Positions 21,780-32,611 of a DNA stretch of 64,000 nt are shown here, piece by piece. How positions within the stretch are numbered: the first letter of the stretch is position 1; each line of letters opens with the position of its first letter. The position numbers and the translations under genes were made by a program. Source of the DNA: Gammaproteobacteria bacterium (GTDB lineage Bacteria > Pseudomonadota > Gammaproteobacteria > UBA6429 > Thiohalophilaceae); contig JAJRZT010000082.1 of assembly GCA_024275115.1 (NCBI GenBank), positions 1 through 64,000 of the forward strand. Direction: 5' to 3'. The notes under the pieces are model-generated. The model was not told the DNA's origin. It saw only the letters and a list, made by a program, of their open reading frames with translations, and did no database searches.

Positions 21780-23012
21780 GTGATTTCTGTAAAATTCATA
21801 TATTACTCCCGGCAAACAGGTATTTTGCTGGTGGGGTTGTTGTTTCTGCTGCTTACATCCGCTTGTGCGAATATAAAAACCAACCTGTCTGGATCGGATT
21901 TATCCCCATCAAAAGCCACTGAGGTCAGTGTCGAGCAGCCTGCTGTTTTGCGGACTGCCGCTGATACGACTTTAAATATTATGGCTGTGGGTGATGTGAT
22001 GCTGGGAACCGACTATCCGGATTATCGTTTACCGCCTGATGATGGCAAAACTTTGCTCGCCGATGTCAGTGACATTCTATCCCAGGCAGACATCACTTTT
22101 GGCAATTTAGAAGGCACATTTGGGACGGGGGGCGTGGCTGAAAAAGCCTGCCCGGATGTTAGACGTTGCTATGTGTTTCGAATGCCTCCCCATTATGCTC
22201 GGCATTTGAAGGTAGCCGGATTTGATGTGATGAGCCTGGCTAATAACCATGCAAGGGACTTTGGTGATAGTGGACGCTTACTGACAATGCAAACACTGGA
22301 TAACGTGGGCATTAAACATTCTGGTGTAGAGGGCGATATTGCTCAATGGGAATTAAAAGGCTTAAAAATAGTCTTGATAGCCTTTGCACCCTTTCTCGGT
22401 GCCCATGACTTTCTGGATTTAGACTATGTGCGCAAAACGATTCGGGGCTTAGCGCAAGCGAATGACATCGTAATCGTTTCTTTTCATGCCGGAGCTGAGG
22501 GGGATGCTTATACCCGTGTACCTTTTGAGACAGAGTATTTTCATGGCGAAAACAGGGGTGATGTGGTGCTGTTTGCCCGCACGGCGATTGAGGCGGGGGC
22601 TGACGTTTTGCTCGGTCATGGTCCGCATGTTCCCCGCGCGATTGAGCTTTATCAGCAACGGATTATTGCCTATAGTCTGGGAAACTTCTGTACCACTCTA
22701 GGAATTAAGGTGACGGGTAAAAATGGCCTGGCGCCTATTTTATCCATCAATATTGACCAGCAAGGCCGGTTCAAGTCCGGAAGAATTATTTCAGCTAGAC
22801 AACAGCGGCCTGCGGGGCCTTTAATGGACAAAAAACATCGGGCTGCACGTTTGATAAAACAGCTTACGCAGCAGGATTTCCCTGATACACGGCTTGAAAT
22901 TGATGTGACTGGCAATATTACAGTTAAAGCACAGGCAGAAGCTAACGACTTGACTAAACACCATAATATAGAAACCAAATCAGACAAAAGCAGTCTATAT
23001 AGCGTAAAATAG
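21780..23012 (+). CDS. CapA (PgsA)-family metallophosphatase-like lipoprotein
   Basis: Lipobox LLTSAC; NIMAVGDVMLGTD; FGNLEGTF; SLANNHARDFG; SFHAGAEG; LLGHGPHVPRAIELY motifs. Confidence 0.88.
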   Translation: MISVKFIYYSRQTGILLVGLLFLLLTSACANIKTNLSGSDLSPSKATEVSVEQPAVLRTAADTTLNIMAVGDVMLGTDYPDYRLPPDDGKTLLADVSDILSQADITFGNLEGTFGTGGVAEKACPDVRRCYVFRMPPHYARHLKVAGFDVMSLANNHARDFGDSGRLLTMQTLDNVGIKHSGVEGDIAQWELKGLKIVLIAFAPFLGAHDFLDLDYVRKTIRGLAQANDIVIVSFHAGAEGDAYTRVPFETEYFHGENRGDVVLFARTAIEAGADVLLGHGPHVPRAIELYQQRIIAYSLGNFCTTLGIKVTGKNGLAPILSINIDQQGRFKSGRIISARQQRPAGPLMDKKHRAARLIKQLTQQDFPDTRLEIDVTGNITVKAQAEANDLTKHHNIETKSDKSSLYSVK

Positions 23013-23162
23013 CCAGTTATATTAAGGTGGTTTTTTGTAGGTGTGAATTTAGCGGGTGGCCTAGTTAGAGGCATGAAAAACAATGCTTCAATACAAAGTG
23101 TGTTGGCTGTTTAAATCAAATAGTTTAGAAAAGAATTAATCCAGAATAAATAGGAATTTTTA

Positions 23163-25862
23163 ATGTTTGGTAAAGTTGTAAAGAAAGTATTCGGTAGTCG
23201 TAATGAACGTTATATAAAAAAACTACAGAAAATTGTGGATAAAATAAATGCGTTAGAGCCTCAAATACAGGCACTGTCGGATGAAGATATAAAACAGCAA
23301 ACTGAAAAATTTCGTCAGCGTCTTGAAAATAACGAGACTCTCGAAGACATCTTACCTGAAGTATTTGCCACTGCGCGAGAAGCCAGCCAACGTGCGTTGG
23401 GTATGCGTCATTTTGATGTGCAGTTGGTTGGTGGCATGGTGTTGCATGAAGGTAAAATTTCAGAAATGCGTACGGGTGAGGGTAAAACCTTAATGGCCAC
23501 CTTACCCGTATATTTAAATGCAATTGCCGGTAAGGGCGTGCATGTGGTGACTGTGAATGACTACCTGGCCAAGCGTGATGCAGAATGGATGGGTAAGCTT
23601 TATAATTTTCTTGGCTTATCTGTCGGGGTTGTTGTTGCAGAGCAAGATCCTGATGAAAAGCGTGAAGCCTATGCTGCTGACATTACTTATGGCACCAATA
23701 ACGAATACGGTTTTGACTATCTGCGCGATAATATGGCGTTTGAAATATCTGACAAATTCCAGCGTGGACAAAATTTTGCTGTTGTTGATGAGGTGGATTC
23801 AATTTTAATCGATGAAGCACGTACGCCACTGATTATTTCAGGGCCAGCCGAAGATAGTTCCGAACTTTATTTTAAAATTAACCAGCTCGTTCCTAAACTT
23901 GTCAAGCAGGAAGAAGAGGATGGTCCCGGTGACTATACGATTGAAGAAAAGAATAAACAAATTCATTTAACTGAAGAAGGGCATCAGCATGTAGAAGACA
24001 TGCTGACCGAAGCCGGTTTACTGGCGGAAAATGAAAGTTTATATAATCCATCCAATATTGGCTTAGTACATCATGTGAATTCAGCATTGCGTGCACATGT
24101 TATATTTCAGAAAGATGTGGATTATATCGTATCGAATAATGAAATAGTGATTGTTGATGAGTTTACCGGACGAACCATGCAGGGTCGACGCTGGTCAGAT
24201 GGATTACACCAGGCAATAGAAGCAAAAGAGGGTGTACATATTCAACAGGAAAACCAGACGGTTGCCTCAATCACCTTCCAGAATTATTTTCGACTTTATG
24301 ACACTTTATCCGGCATGACCGGAACCGCCGACACTGAAGCGTATGAGTTTCAGCAAATATATGGCCTGGAAGTGGTGGTTGTGCCAACCCATCGCGATAT
24401 GATCCGTATCGATCAGGTGGATCAGATTTTTCTGACACAAGATGAAAAATTCGCAGCCATTGTTGAAGATATCAAAGACTGTCAGGAAAGAGGGCAACCC
24501 GTATTGGTCGGTACTGCTTCGATTGAAGTGTCTGAATTTTTACACGGTGTTCTTAAAAAAGAAAAAGTAAAGCACGCAGTTTTAAACGCAAAACAACATG
24601 CCCGTGAAGCGGATATTGTTGCAGAAGCCGGTTTACCGGCTGCAGTAACGATTGCCACAAACATGGCGGGTCGTGGTACTGATATTGTATTGGGCGGTAA
24701 TCTTGATATTGAAATTGAAAAATTAAAGAAACCAGATGATATAAAAATAGAGAAATTAAAACAGGACTGGGAAAAGCGCCATCAAAAAGTGCTGGATATG
24801 GGCGGTTTACGCATTATTGGTACTGAACGTCATGAGTCGCGACGTATTGATAATCAGTTACGTGGACGTGCCGGGCGACAGGGTGACCCTGGCACCACAC
24901 GATTTTATTTGTCATTAGAAGATAACCTGATGCGTATTTTTGCTTCAGAAAAAATGGCGTCAATTATGCAGCGGCTTGGTATGGAAAAAAATGAAGCCAT
25001 TGAACACCCCTGGGTGAGCAAGGCCATTGAAAATGCTCAACGAAAAGTGGAAGGGCATAACTTTGATGCACGTAAAAATTTGTTAGAATACGATGATGTT
25101 GCTAATGACCAACGTAAGGAAATTTATCGAAAGCGTAATGAATTAATGGAAGCTGATGATATATCTGAAGAAATAAAAGATATGCAGTATGAAGTGGTTA
25201 GTTCGGTTATTGGTACTTATGTTCCACCACAAAGCCTGGAAGAACAATGGAATATTGCAGGTTTGGAAACAGCAATGAACGATGATTTTGGCCTTAAGCT
25301 GAGTATTAAAAGCTGGTTGGAAGAGGACGACAGCCTGCACGAGGAAAGCTTACGAGAAAAAATATTTCAGGAAGTGGAGCAGGCTTATGCACTAAAAGAA
25401 AAAGAATCCGGCTCTGAGGTTATCCGCCATATTGAAAAAGCAGTGATGTTACAGGTTCTGGACCAACATTGGAGAGAACATCTGGCAACAATGGATCAAC
25501 TCAGGCAGGGGATCCACTTACGTAGTTATGCACAGAAAAACCCAAAGCAGGAATACAAACGCGAAGCGTTTCAGCTTTTTATTGAGCTACTTGATAAGAT
25601 GAAGCGTGAAGTTGTGACTATATTAAGCCGTGTACAAGTACGCAGTGAAGAAGAAGTGGCAGCATTGGAAGAACAACGCAGGCGCGCGGCGGATGGAGAT
25701 ATGGAATATCAGCATGATGAAGCATCGGCAATGGGCGAAAATGTTGCCGCAGACGAAGAACATACTCCCTTTGTACGTGACGGGCGAAAAGTCGGGCGTA
25801 ATGAGCCTTGTCCCTGTGGTTCAGGTAAAAAATACAAACAATGCCATGGTCGATTAAGCTAA
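23163..25862 (+). CDS. secA: Preprotein translocase ATPase SecA
   Basis: [33 protein letters not shown]-terminal zinc motif [16 protein letters not shown]. Confidence 0.98.
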   Translation: MFGKVVKKVFGSRNERYIKKLQKIVDKINALEPQIQALSDEDIKQQTEKFRQRLENNETLEDILPEVFATAREASQRALGMRHFDVQLVGGMVLHEGKISEMRTGEGKTLMATLPVYLNAIAGKGVHVVTVNDYLAKRDAEWMGKLYNFLGLSVGVVVAEQDPDEKREAYAADITYGTNNEYGFDYLRDNMAFEISDKFQRGQNFAVVDEVDSILIDEARTPLIISGPAEDSSELYFKINQLVPKLVKQEEEDGPGDYTIEEKNKQIHLTEEGHQHVEDMLTEAGLLAENESLYNPSNIGLVHHVNSALRAHVIFQKDVDYIVSNNEIVIVDEFTGRTMQGRRWSDGLHQAIEAKEGVHIQQENQTVASITFQNYFRLYDTLSGMTGTADTEAYEFQQIYGLEVVVVPTHRDMIRIDQVDQIFLTQDEKFAAIVEDIKDCQERGQPVLVGTASIEVSEFLHGVLKKEKVKHAVLNAKQHAREADIVAEAGLPAAVTIATNMAGRGTDIVLGGNLDIEIEKLKKPDDIKIEKLKQDWEKRHQKVLDMGGLRIIGTERHESRRIDNQLRGRAGRQGDPGTTRFYLSLEDNLMRIFASEKMASIMQRLGMEKNEAIEHPWVSKAIENAQRKVEGHNFDARKNLLEYDDVANDQRKEIYRKRNELMEADDISEEIKDMQYEVVSSVIGTYVPPQSLEEQWNIAGLETAMNDDFGLKLSIKSWLEEDDSLHEESLREKIFQEVEQAYALKEKESGSEVIRHIEKAVMLQVLDQHWREHLATMDQLRQGIHLRSYAQKNPKQEYKREAFQLFIELLDKMKREVVTILSRVQVRSEEEVAALEEQRRRAADGDMEYQHDEASAMGENVAADEEHTPFVRDGRKVGRNEPCPCGSGKKYKQCHGRLS

Positions 25863-25876
25863 AGTAGTAATACGGA

Positions 25877-27082
25877 ATGAATATACTGGATGATATTAAT
25901 CATTTGTTGCCTGTTGCAGGTATTAATATAGCAACAGCAGCCGCAAATATTAGCTATGCAGATCGTACTGATCTGACTTTAATAGAAATTGCAGTGGGTT
26001 CAACAACGTCAGCCGTGTTTACGCAAAATGCATTTTGTGCGGCACCTGTCACGGTTGCAAAACAGCATTTAAAACAAACGGCACCGCGCTATTTATTAGT
26101 GAATGCAGGCAATGCAAATGCAGGCACAGGGCAAGCGGGTATTGATGCTGCTATCGCTTGCTGTGAATCCATTGCTTCGGAGCTTGATTGTGATGTTAAT
26201 CAGGTACTGCCTTTTTCAACCGGTGTCATTGGTGAGAATTTACCGGTTGATAAAATCAAAAAAGTGATTCCTGATTTAAAAATTGATTTAAATCCGCATC
26301 ACTGGATGGCGGCAGCGAACGCAATCATGACAACCGATACCGTACCTAAAGGGGTATCGTGTCAGGTTAATATTGCAAATCAGGTTGTAACGATTACTGG
26401 AATTGCAAAAGGTGTGGGTATGTTACGGCCGAATATGGCAACCATGCTGGCTTATATCACAACCGATGCCAAAATTGAACAGAGTATACTGGATAACTGT
26501 TTAACAAAAGCCGTGGCGCAATCATTGAATAGAATTACTGTTGATGGTGATACTTCAACCAATGATGCCTGTGTACTCGTCGCAACCGGGCAAAGCAAAG
26601 TTACCATATCGGAATTAAATTTAAGTGAATTTCAGCAAGCACTTGATAAGGTATTTGAAACATTAGCCAAAGCACTGGTTAGAGATGCTGAAGGTGCGAC
26701 TAAACTCATTACGATTAATGTGAGTGAAGCACAAAATACAAGCGAATCTGATCGGGTTGCCTATACAGTTGCACATTCGCCATTGGTTAAAACGGCGTTT
26801 TTTGCTAGCGACCCGAATTGGGGGCGTATTCTGGCTGCTGTAGGCCGTGCTGGTGTTAAAGATCTGAATATCGATAAACTAAAAATTTTTATCGGTGATG
26901 TTTGCATTGTTGAGAACGGAGGCCGTTCAGCATCGTACAGTGAAGAGCTTGGGCAGAAGGTTATGAATGAATCTGAGATCACCATTCATATTCAGCTTGG
27001 CCGTGGTCAGGCCAGTTCAACAATCTGGACATGTGACTTTTCTTATGACTATGTCAAGATTAATGCTGAATACCGCTCATAA
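25877..27082 (+). CDS. argJ: Glutamate N-acetyltransferase / amino-acid acetyltransferase ArgJ
   Basis: NAGNANAGTGQAG; GIAKGVGMLRPNMATMLAYITTD autoprocessing region; SDPNWGRILAAVGRAG. Confidence 0.96.
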   Translation: MNILDDINHLLPVAGINIATAAANISYADRTDLTLIEIAVGSTTSAVFTQNAFCAAPVTVAKQHLKQTAPRYLLVNAGNANAGTGQAGIDAAIACCESIASELDCDVNQVLPFSTGVIGENLPVDKIKKVIPDLKIDLNPHHWMAAANAIMTTDTVPKGVSCQVNIANQVVTITGIAKGVGMLRPNMATMLAYITTDAKIEQSILDNCLTKAVAQSLNRITVDGDTSTNDACVLVATGQSKVTISELNLSEFQQALDKVFETLAKALVRDAEGATKLITINVSEAQNTSESDRVAYTVAHSPLVKTAFFASDPNWGRILAAVGRAGVKDLNIDKLKIFIGDVCIVENGGRSASYSEELGQKVMNESEITIHIQLGRGQASSTIWTCDFSYDYVKINAEYRS

Positions 27083-27104
27083 AATCTAAGCCTTTTTTAT
27101 TAGT

Positions 27105-28052
27105 GTGAAACAGAAAATACATGTTGCTGTTGGTCTGATTAAGAATAACGATAATCAATATCTTATTTCAAAACGGCATGCTCATTTACACCAGGGAGGG
27201 TTATGGGAATTTACTGGTGGAAAAATTGAAGCGAATGAAACGGCGTATGCTGCATTGTGCCGGGAGCTTTATGAAGAACTCAATCTTACTGTTAAGCAGG
27301 CTAGCCCCTTTGTTCGTATTTCTTATGCGTACCCGGATAAACATGTTTGTTTAGACGTATGGCTTGTTGATGATTTTACAGGTGATTTGCAAAGCTCGTC
27401 CGCTCAGGCTATTCAGTGGGTGTCGCCTGCTGAACTTCCTGGTTATTCCTTTCCCGCTGCAAACAAAGCAATTTTAAACTGTATTACACTCCCTGAATGT
27501 TATGCCATTACTGGACGATTTGATGATAAAGAAGATTATATTCAACACTTTAAACATTGCTTAAATAAGGGCGTTAAGCTTGTTCAGCTTCGAACTTTAA
27601 CATCTGATTTGGATGTATTGATTGATTTAGCCAATATTTCCGGATCTTTGTGTAAAAAAGAAAAGGCAAAGTTAATTGTTAATGCGGATGTAGATTTTTT
27701 AGAAAAATGTGATGTCGATGGTATTCATTTAAATAGCCAACGTTTATTTCAATATACCGCCCGTCCTGTTTTCCCCGATAAAATTCTTGCCGCATCGGTG
27801 CATAATATAAATGAATTACAGCAAGCAATAAAAATTGAATCTGACTTTGTTGTAGTGTCGCCAGTATTAAAAACAACAAGCCATCCAGATGCTATCCCTA
27901 TTGGCTGGAATGGGCTTGAAGAAATAATAAGCCAGTCAAGTATCCCTGTTTTTGCATTAGGTGGGATGAAACAAGACATGTTATTGAAGGCGAAAAAAAG
28001 TGGAGCATTTGGTATTGCTGCAATCAGTGAATTATGGAATCACCTGAAATGA
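27105..28052 (+). CDS. Nudix (MutT) - thiamine-phosphate-synthase-like (ThiE/TenI) fusion protein (GTG start)
   Basis: N-term Nudix box GGKIEANETAYAALCRELYEEL; C-term ThiE/TenI-like barrel (VQLRTLTSDLDVLIDLANI, GIHLNS, ASVHNINELQQA, FALGGM). Confidence 0.9.
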   Translation: MKQKIHVAVGLIKNNDNQYLISKRHAHLHQGGLWEFTGGKIEANETAYAALCRELYEELNLTVKQASPFVRISYAYPDKHVCLDVWLVDDFTGDLQSSSAQAIQWVSPAELPGYSFPAANKAILNCITLPECYAITGRFDDKEDYIQHFKHCLNKGVKLVQLRTLTSDLDVLIDLANISGSLCKKEKAKLIVNADVDFLEKCDVDGIHLNSQRLFQYTARPVFPDKILAASVHNINELQQAIKIESDFVVVSPVLKTTSHPDAIPIGWNGLEEIISQSSIPVFALGGMKQDMLLKAKKSGAFGIAAISELWNHLK

Positions 28053-28531
28053 GACTTGTTGTACAGTCTGCTGTTGTCGCTTTTTTTGTTATTGCGATTA
28101 TTGTTCTGGTTAGATTATATTTACCCTTTTCAGATAATATTAAGGGAGTGGGTGTTGCTATCCCTTTAACGGCAGTTGGTAAATGTAATTTACTTCAGTC
28201 TAGCTGTATATTCACTGCAGGAAATGAAGGAATAGAAATAAAGTTCTCAGGTGATGTTCGTACGATGCAGCCTTTTAAGTTATTAGCTAAACTTAATAAT
28301 TTTGATGAGAGGATAACCGAGGTGGTTGCTGACTTCTCCATGCAATCGATGAAGATGGGGTTTAATTACTTTCGATTAGCTCAGAATAAGAGTGCCGATG
28401 TTACTGGATATTGGCAAACTTCTATTTTATTACCTGTCTGCGTTAGTAAGCAAACAGACTGGCTAATGCACTTTGTAGTCAAAACAGAAAATAGGACATA
28501 TAAGGTGGCCATTCCGTTAACGATTAAATAA
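28034..28531 (+). CDS. Uncharacterised single-TM membrane-anchored protein
   Basis: ORF with N-terminal TM (VVAFFVIAIIVLVRLYL), overlaps preceding gene by 19 bp; no family recognised. Confidence 0.7.
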   Translation: MESPEMRLVVQSAVVAFFVIAIIVLVRLYLPFSDNIKGVGVAIPLTAVGKCNLLQSSCIFTAGNEGIEIKFSGDVRTMQPFKLLAKLNNFDERITEVVADFSMQSMKMGFNYFRLAQNKSADVTGYWQTSILLPVCVSKQTDWLMHFVVKTENRTYKVAIPLTIK

Positions 28532-28539
28532 AAAGCGAT

Positions 28540-28731
28540 TCAGGAAAAATCGTCGGTCGTGTTAAGCCCGTTTTCGCTAAAGGTGGGGGCACCCTTAATT
28601 CGATGGTTTTCGCTGGCCCATTCACCAAGGTCAATGAGCTTACAGCGTTCACAACAAAAGGGACGCCACTTTTCTTTAGCTGACCAGATAAGTTCTTTTT
28701 GGCAGGTAGGGCATTTAATCATTTTATTCAT
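28540..28731 (-). CDS. yacG: DNA gyrase inhibitor YacG (zinc-binding)
   Basis: [35 protein letters not shown]. Confidence 0.95.
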   Translation of the reverse strand: MNKMIKCPTCQKELIWSAKEKWRPFCCERCKLIDLGEWASENHRIKGAPTFSENGLNTTDDFS

Positions 28732-28733
28732 TA

Positions 28734-29501
28734 TTATAAACTACAACAGTTAAGTTCAAAATCTACATTGTCATTTGTTTGCATGGGTCTACCGGTATCA
28801 CGGGGTTCCAGAAATCGTATTGTAAAACGGTGTTTGCCACCGCTTAGTTCTGCAAAATAGGGGAGCTTATTGCTAATGGATACTCTGATTAGTTTTGTTT
28901 CGCTATTAGTATCAAGTGATTGCTGGTAAAAACCACTTTCAGCCTGTAATTGTGTCGGGTTTGCACTTTCTCTCAGGATGCCAAGAATAAGCACAATAGG
29001 CTTGTTCACAATTTTGAGTTGTTCATACCAGTTTTCTATTTTTTCTATACGTGATTCGGCTGCCTGTTGTAACCAGAAATGGTAGGCCGGCATATCAAAT
29101 CGGCAACTACCGCCTATTACGCTACTGCGCTGTAATAAGGCGGTGATAAGCTCGTTATTCCGCAATTGGTGGCCTAATTGCCCATCGGTGTGGTGTAAGC
29201 TTGCGATTGAATCCGTCAGTTGATCCAGAACGGTCGTGAGTTGTTCTGAATCAACACCCGGTGTGTCTTGCAGTGCAGCCAAAGCGCTATGTAAAAATTC
29301 CAGTTCTTTTAATAGCTCGTTTTTAAAGTCACTTCGTGCAAGCAATTCTAGAATATCAATCAGTGATGAAAGTGTCGCACGACTGTCCCAGGTAGAGTAG
29401 CCTCTGAGTGTATAGGAAGCCTGGCTAAATAAATGCTCCAGTCGCATAAACGTGCGTATGCGCTCATTTAGTGGTAATTCATAAGTAACTAATTCATCCA
29501 T
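28734..29501 (-). CDS. zapD: Cell division protein ZapD
   Basis: [19 protein letters not shown]; yacG-zapD-coaE order. Confidence 0.93.
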   Translation of the reverse strand: MDELVTYELPLNERIRTFMRLEHLFSQASYTLRGYSTWDSRATLSSLIDILELLARSDFKNELLKELEFLHSALAALQDTPGVDSEQLTTVLDQLTDSIASLHHTDGQLGHQLRNNELITALLQRSSVIGGSCRFDMPAYHFWLQQAAESRIEKIENWYEQLKIVNKPIVLILGILRESANPTQLQAESGFYQQSLDTNSETKLIRVSISNKLPYFAELSGGKHRFTIRFLEPRDTGRPMQTNDNVDFELNCCSL

Positions 29502-29581
29502 AGCGGGTAATTATATAAAAAAACACCCGAAAAAAATATGCAGTATTGAAGTAATTTGCATAATTTTACGGATTATATTTT

Positions 29582-29797
29582 TTAGCTAACCTGAACTCGG
29601 GATAAGAGAAACGAGTCATTAAAATCCACCACCACAAGGACAGGAAGCCGGGATTATCCAGTAAAGACCGTCTGCCGCAAGGACGCGGCAGTCGAGTCGC
29701 CATGGATGGCATGTTTTGCGTGTCTTTATTGGATAATCCCGGCTTCCTGTCCGGTGAATAACCTCTGAATGTCTTATCCCGAGTTCAGGTTAGCTAA
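29582..29797. repeat. Nested inverted-repeat element (MITE-like / multi-stem hairpin)
   Basis: Outer arms 29582-29607 and 29772-29797 are 26/26 inverted matches; inner arms 29638-29668 and 29722-29752 are 30/31; core stem CTGCCGC (29672-29678)/GCGGCAG (29685-29691). Confidence 0.9.
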
Positions 29798-30394
29798 TTT
29801 TAGATAAAAAGCGTGTAAATTTCGGACTTGCTGTTTTAATTGCTCGAGATCATTATTGTTCTGAATAATATCATCGGCATGTTTTAAGCGATAATCCTGT
29901 GAGCTTTGTAGTTTAATAATACGCTCTACATCCTCTGCTGGAACTTGATCTCGTTGAGTCGTTCTCTTTATTTGTGTGTCAATATCACAATCAACAAGCA
30001 GAATACGATCAAGTGCATAGTCTGATTTTGTTTCAAAAAGTAACGGGATAACGATGATACAATATTGGGTATTCAGTTGTGCTAATTCGCTATTTACCTG
30101 TAGCTGAATTTCTGGATGGATAATGTCTTCGAGCTGTTGTTTCAAATTCAGATCATTAAATATAATATTACGCAGTACTTTACGATTAATGGATGCATCT
30201 TTGTTTAATATTTCTTTTCCGAATATTTTAATGATTTTTTTATAAGCGGGTTTGCCCACTTCAACAATCTGGCGGGCGATAATATCGGTGTCGATAATCG
30301 CGACTTTGTTTTCATTATTATCGAGTTGAGAAAAAAGATCACTAACGGTCGTTTTGCCGCTACCAATCCCCCCTGTTAAACCTATTTTTAGCAT
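29774..30394 (-). CDS. coaE: Dephospho-CoA kinase CoaE; C-terminus lies in the inverted repeat
   Basis: IGLTGGIGSGKTTVSDLF; last codons LANLNSG* fall in the outer repeat arm. Confidence 0.95.
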   Translation of the reverse strand: MLKIGLTGGIGSGKTTVSDLFSQLDNNENKVAIIDTDIIARQIVEVGKPAYKKIIKIFGKEILNKDASINRKVLRNIIFNDLNLKQQLEDIIHPEIQLQVNSELAQLNTQYCIIVIPLLFETKSDYALDRILLVDCDIDTQIKRTTQRDQVPAEDVERIIKLQSSQDYRLKHADDIIQNNNDLEQLKQQVRNLHAFYLKLANLNSG

Positions 30395-30417
30395 TATATT
30401 TATTTTTAATACAAGTC

Positions 30418-31311
30418 TTAATTTAAACCAGCATACTGCATATAGGCTGAATTAATCGTCTCGCCCCACAACATAAAAATCCAGCCGGCAATGGCAAGGT
30501 AAGGTCCGAAGGGAATTTTTTTGCTGAGGGACTGGTTCTTAAAGAGGATTAGAGTAATGCCGATAACGGCGCCGGCAATGGATGATAGTATAATAATAAC
30601 GCCCAGTGACTGCCAGCCAAACCAGGCTCCGAACAAGGCCAGTAGTTTGAAGTCGCCATAGCCCATGCCTTCTTTTTTTGTGATCAGTTTAAAAAGCTGG
30701 TACACCGTCCATAAACTTAAGTACCCGGCTATAGCGCCGATGACGGCGCTGTTAACATCAGTGTATAAATTAAAAACATTCAGCAGCAAGCCGAGCCAGA
30801 TAAAGGGCAGTATTAAATTATCAGGGAGATACTGGTGGTCAAAATCAATACCACTGAGAGCAATTAAATTCCATGTCAGTGCTAAAGCAAAAAATGCCTG
30901 CCAGCTTAAGCCATAATGTAAAACAACCGCTAATGTTAGCAGGCTGGTGAGCAATTCAATAAAGGGATAGCGCGGTGATATCTTTATTTTACACTCGCTG
31001 CAGAGGCCCTTAAGAAAGAGGTAACTTAGAACGGGAATATTTTCTAAAAGGGTGATTCTATGGTTACAGTTGGGACAACTGGATGCCGGTACGGCTAAAT
31101 TATAGTTGCTGGCGGGTGCGGTTTGTTTGTAATTAAAAGTTTTGTCCTGTTCGGACAAAAAGCCAACACAATCCTGAGACCATTCACGCATAAGCATTTT
31201 AGGTAACCGGTGTATTACTACATTTAGGAAGCTGCCAAAAATTAAGCCAATAGTAGTAGCTAATATAGCCACAAGCACGGGTGCCTGATTTAGCGTTTCA
31301 ATCACATCCAT
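30418..31311 (-). CDS. pilD: Type IV prepilin peptidase / N-methyltransferase PilD
   Basis: CPNC...CSEC zinc motif; GIDFDHQYLPD; GYGDFKLLALFGAWFG catalytic region. Confidence 0.95.
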   Translation of the reverse strand: MDVIETLNQAPVLVAILATTIGLIFGSFLNVVIHRLPKMLMREWSQDCVGFLSEQDKTFNYKQTAPASNYNLAVPASSCPNCNHRITLLENIPVLSYLFLKGLCSECKIKISPRYPFIELLTSLLTLAVVLHYGLSWQAFFALALTWNLIALSGIDFDHQYLPDNLILPFIWLGLLLNVFNLYTDVNSAVIGAIAGYLSLWTVYQLFKLITKKEGMGYGDFKLLALFGAWFGWQSLGVIIILSSIAGAVIGITLILFKNQSLSKKIPFGPYLAIAGWIFMLWGETINSAYMQYAGLN

Positions 31312-31325
31312 TTTAGGTTGAGTTT

Positions 31326-32552
31326 TTATCCACCAACAATCTTACCCATCTGGAAGATAGGCATATACATTGCGATAACCAGGCCACCAATAAGTACACC
31401 CAAAATGGCCATAATAAGCGGTTCAAGTAAACTGCTCATGCTGTCTACTGCATTATCCACTTCTTCTTCATAAAAGTCGGCCACTTTACTCAGCATAGTG
31501 TCAACGGAGCCAGCTTCTTCACCAATAGCGGCCATTTGCACAACCATGTTAGGAAACAAACCGGACTGGTTCATGGCAACATTTAGTTGTGTACCGGTTG
31601 CCACTTCATCTTTCATAATAAGCACAGCGTCTTTAAAGACAACATTACCGACAGCCCCTGCAACAGATACCATGGCTTCAACCAGAGGAACACCAGCAGC
31701 AAACATGGTTGCCAGGGTGCGTGAGAAGCGTGCAATCGCTGCTTTTTCGAGGATATTACCAATAATAGGCATTTTTAGCATGGTGCGATCGAGTATGTGG
31801 TTAAATTTGGGGGAGCGTTTTTTTGCTTCTACCATGCCATATATGGCCAGGCCAATACCACCAAATACAGCCCACCACCACACCTGGAAGAACTGCGAAA
31901 GATTGATAACAAAGCGGGTAATAGCCGGGAGATCGGCACCAAACCCCATGAATAATTGTTCGAACATTGGAATTACAAAAATCATCAAGATGGCAGTAAT
32001 AATAAAAGACACGCCAATAACAGCGGCTGGATAAAACAGTGCTTTTTTAATTTTGCCTTTAATGGATTCAGTTTTTTCTTTATAGGTCGCTATTTTATCG
32101 AGGATGGTATCGAGGATACCGGCGTGCTCGCCGGCTTGCACGAGGTTACAAAAAAGTTCATCAAAGTGGTAGGGGTGTTTTGCAAGGGCATCGGATAAAT
32201 TACTGCCGCCTTCAATATCGGCTTTAATTGCCAGCAGCAGATCCTGCATGGCCTTGTTTTCGTGGCCACGGCCGATGATTTCAAAACCCTGCACGAGGGG
32301 CACACCGGCATCCATCATGGTGGCTAATTGGCGACTAAAAATTGCAATGTCTTTTGCTTTGACCCGACCTCGGCCTCCACCAAACAAGGGCTTTGCTTTC
32401 TTTTTAATTTTGCTGGGATTAATTCCCTGGCGACGTAAAGTGGCTTTGACTAAAGAAATATTTGCACCACGGGATTCTCCTTTGACTTTTTTACCTTTAT
32501 TATCTTTGCCTTCCCAGATAAAGACATCTTGTTTTTTTGTTTTAGTCGCCAT
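31326..32552 (-). CDS. pilC: Type IV pilus inner membrane platform protein PilC
   Basis: T2SF-type membrane protein; adjacent pilB and pilD. Confidence 0.95.
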   Translation of the reverse strand: MATKTKKQDVFIWEGKDNKGKKVKGESRGANISLVKATLRRQGINPSKIKKKAKPLFGGGRGRVKAKDIAIFSRQLATMMDAGVPLVQGFEIIGRGHENKAMQDLLLAIKADIEGGSNLSDALAKHPYHFDELFCNLVQAGEHAGILDTILDKIATYKEKTESIKGKIKKALFYPAAVIGVSFIITAILMIFVIPMFEQLFMGFGADLPAITRFVINLSQFFQVWWWAVFGGIGLAIYGMVEAKKRSPKFNHILDRTMLKMPIIGNILEKAAIARFSRTLATMFAAGVPLVEAMVSVAGAVGNVVFKDAVLIMKDEVATGTQLNVAMNQSGLFPNMVVQMAAIGEEAGSVDTMLSKVADFYEEEVDNAVDSMSSLLEPLIMAILGVLIGGLVIAMYMPIFQMGKIVGG

Positions 32553-32611
32553 GTGCGTTTTCCTTATGTACCACTGTGCTATTATTTTATTATAAGTTTA
32601 TAACTTCGAGA

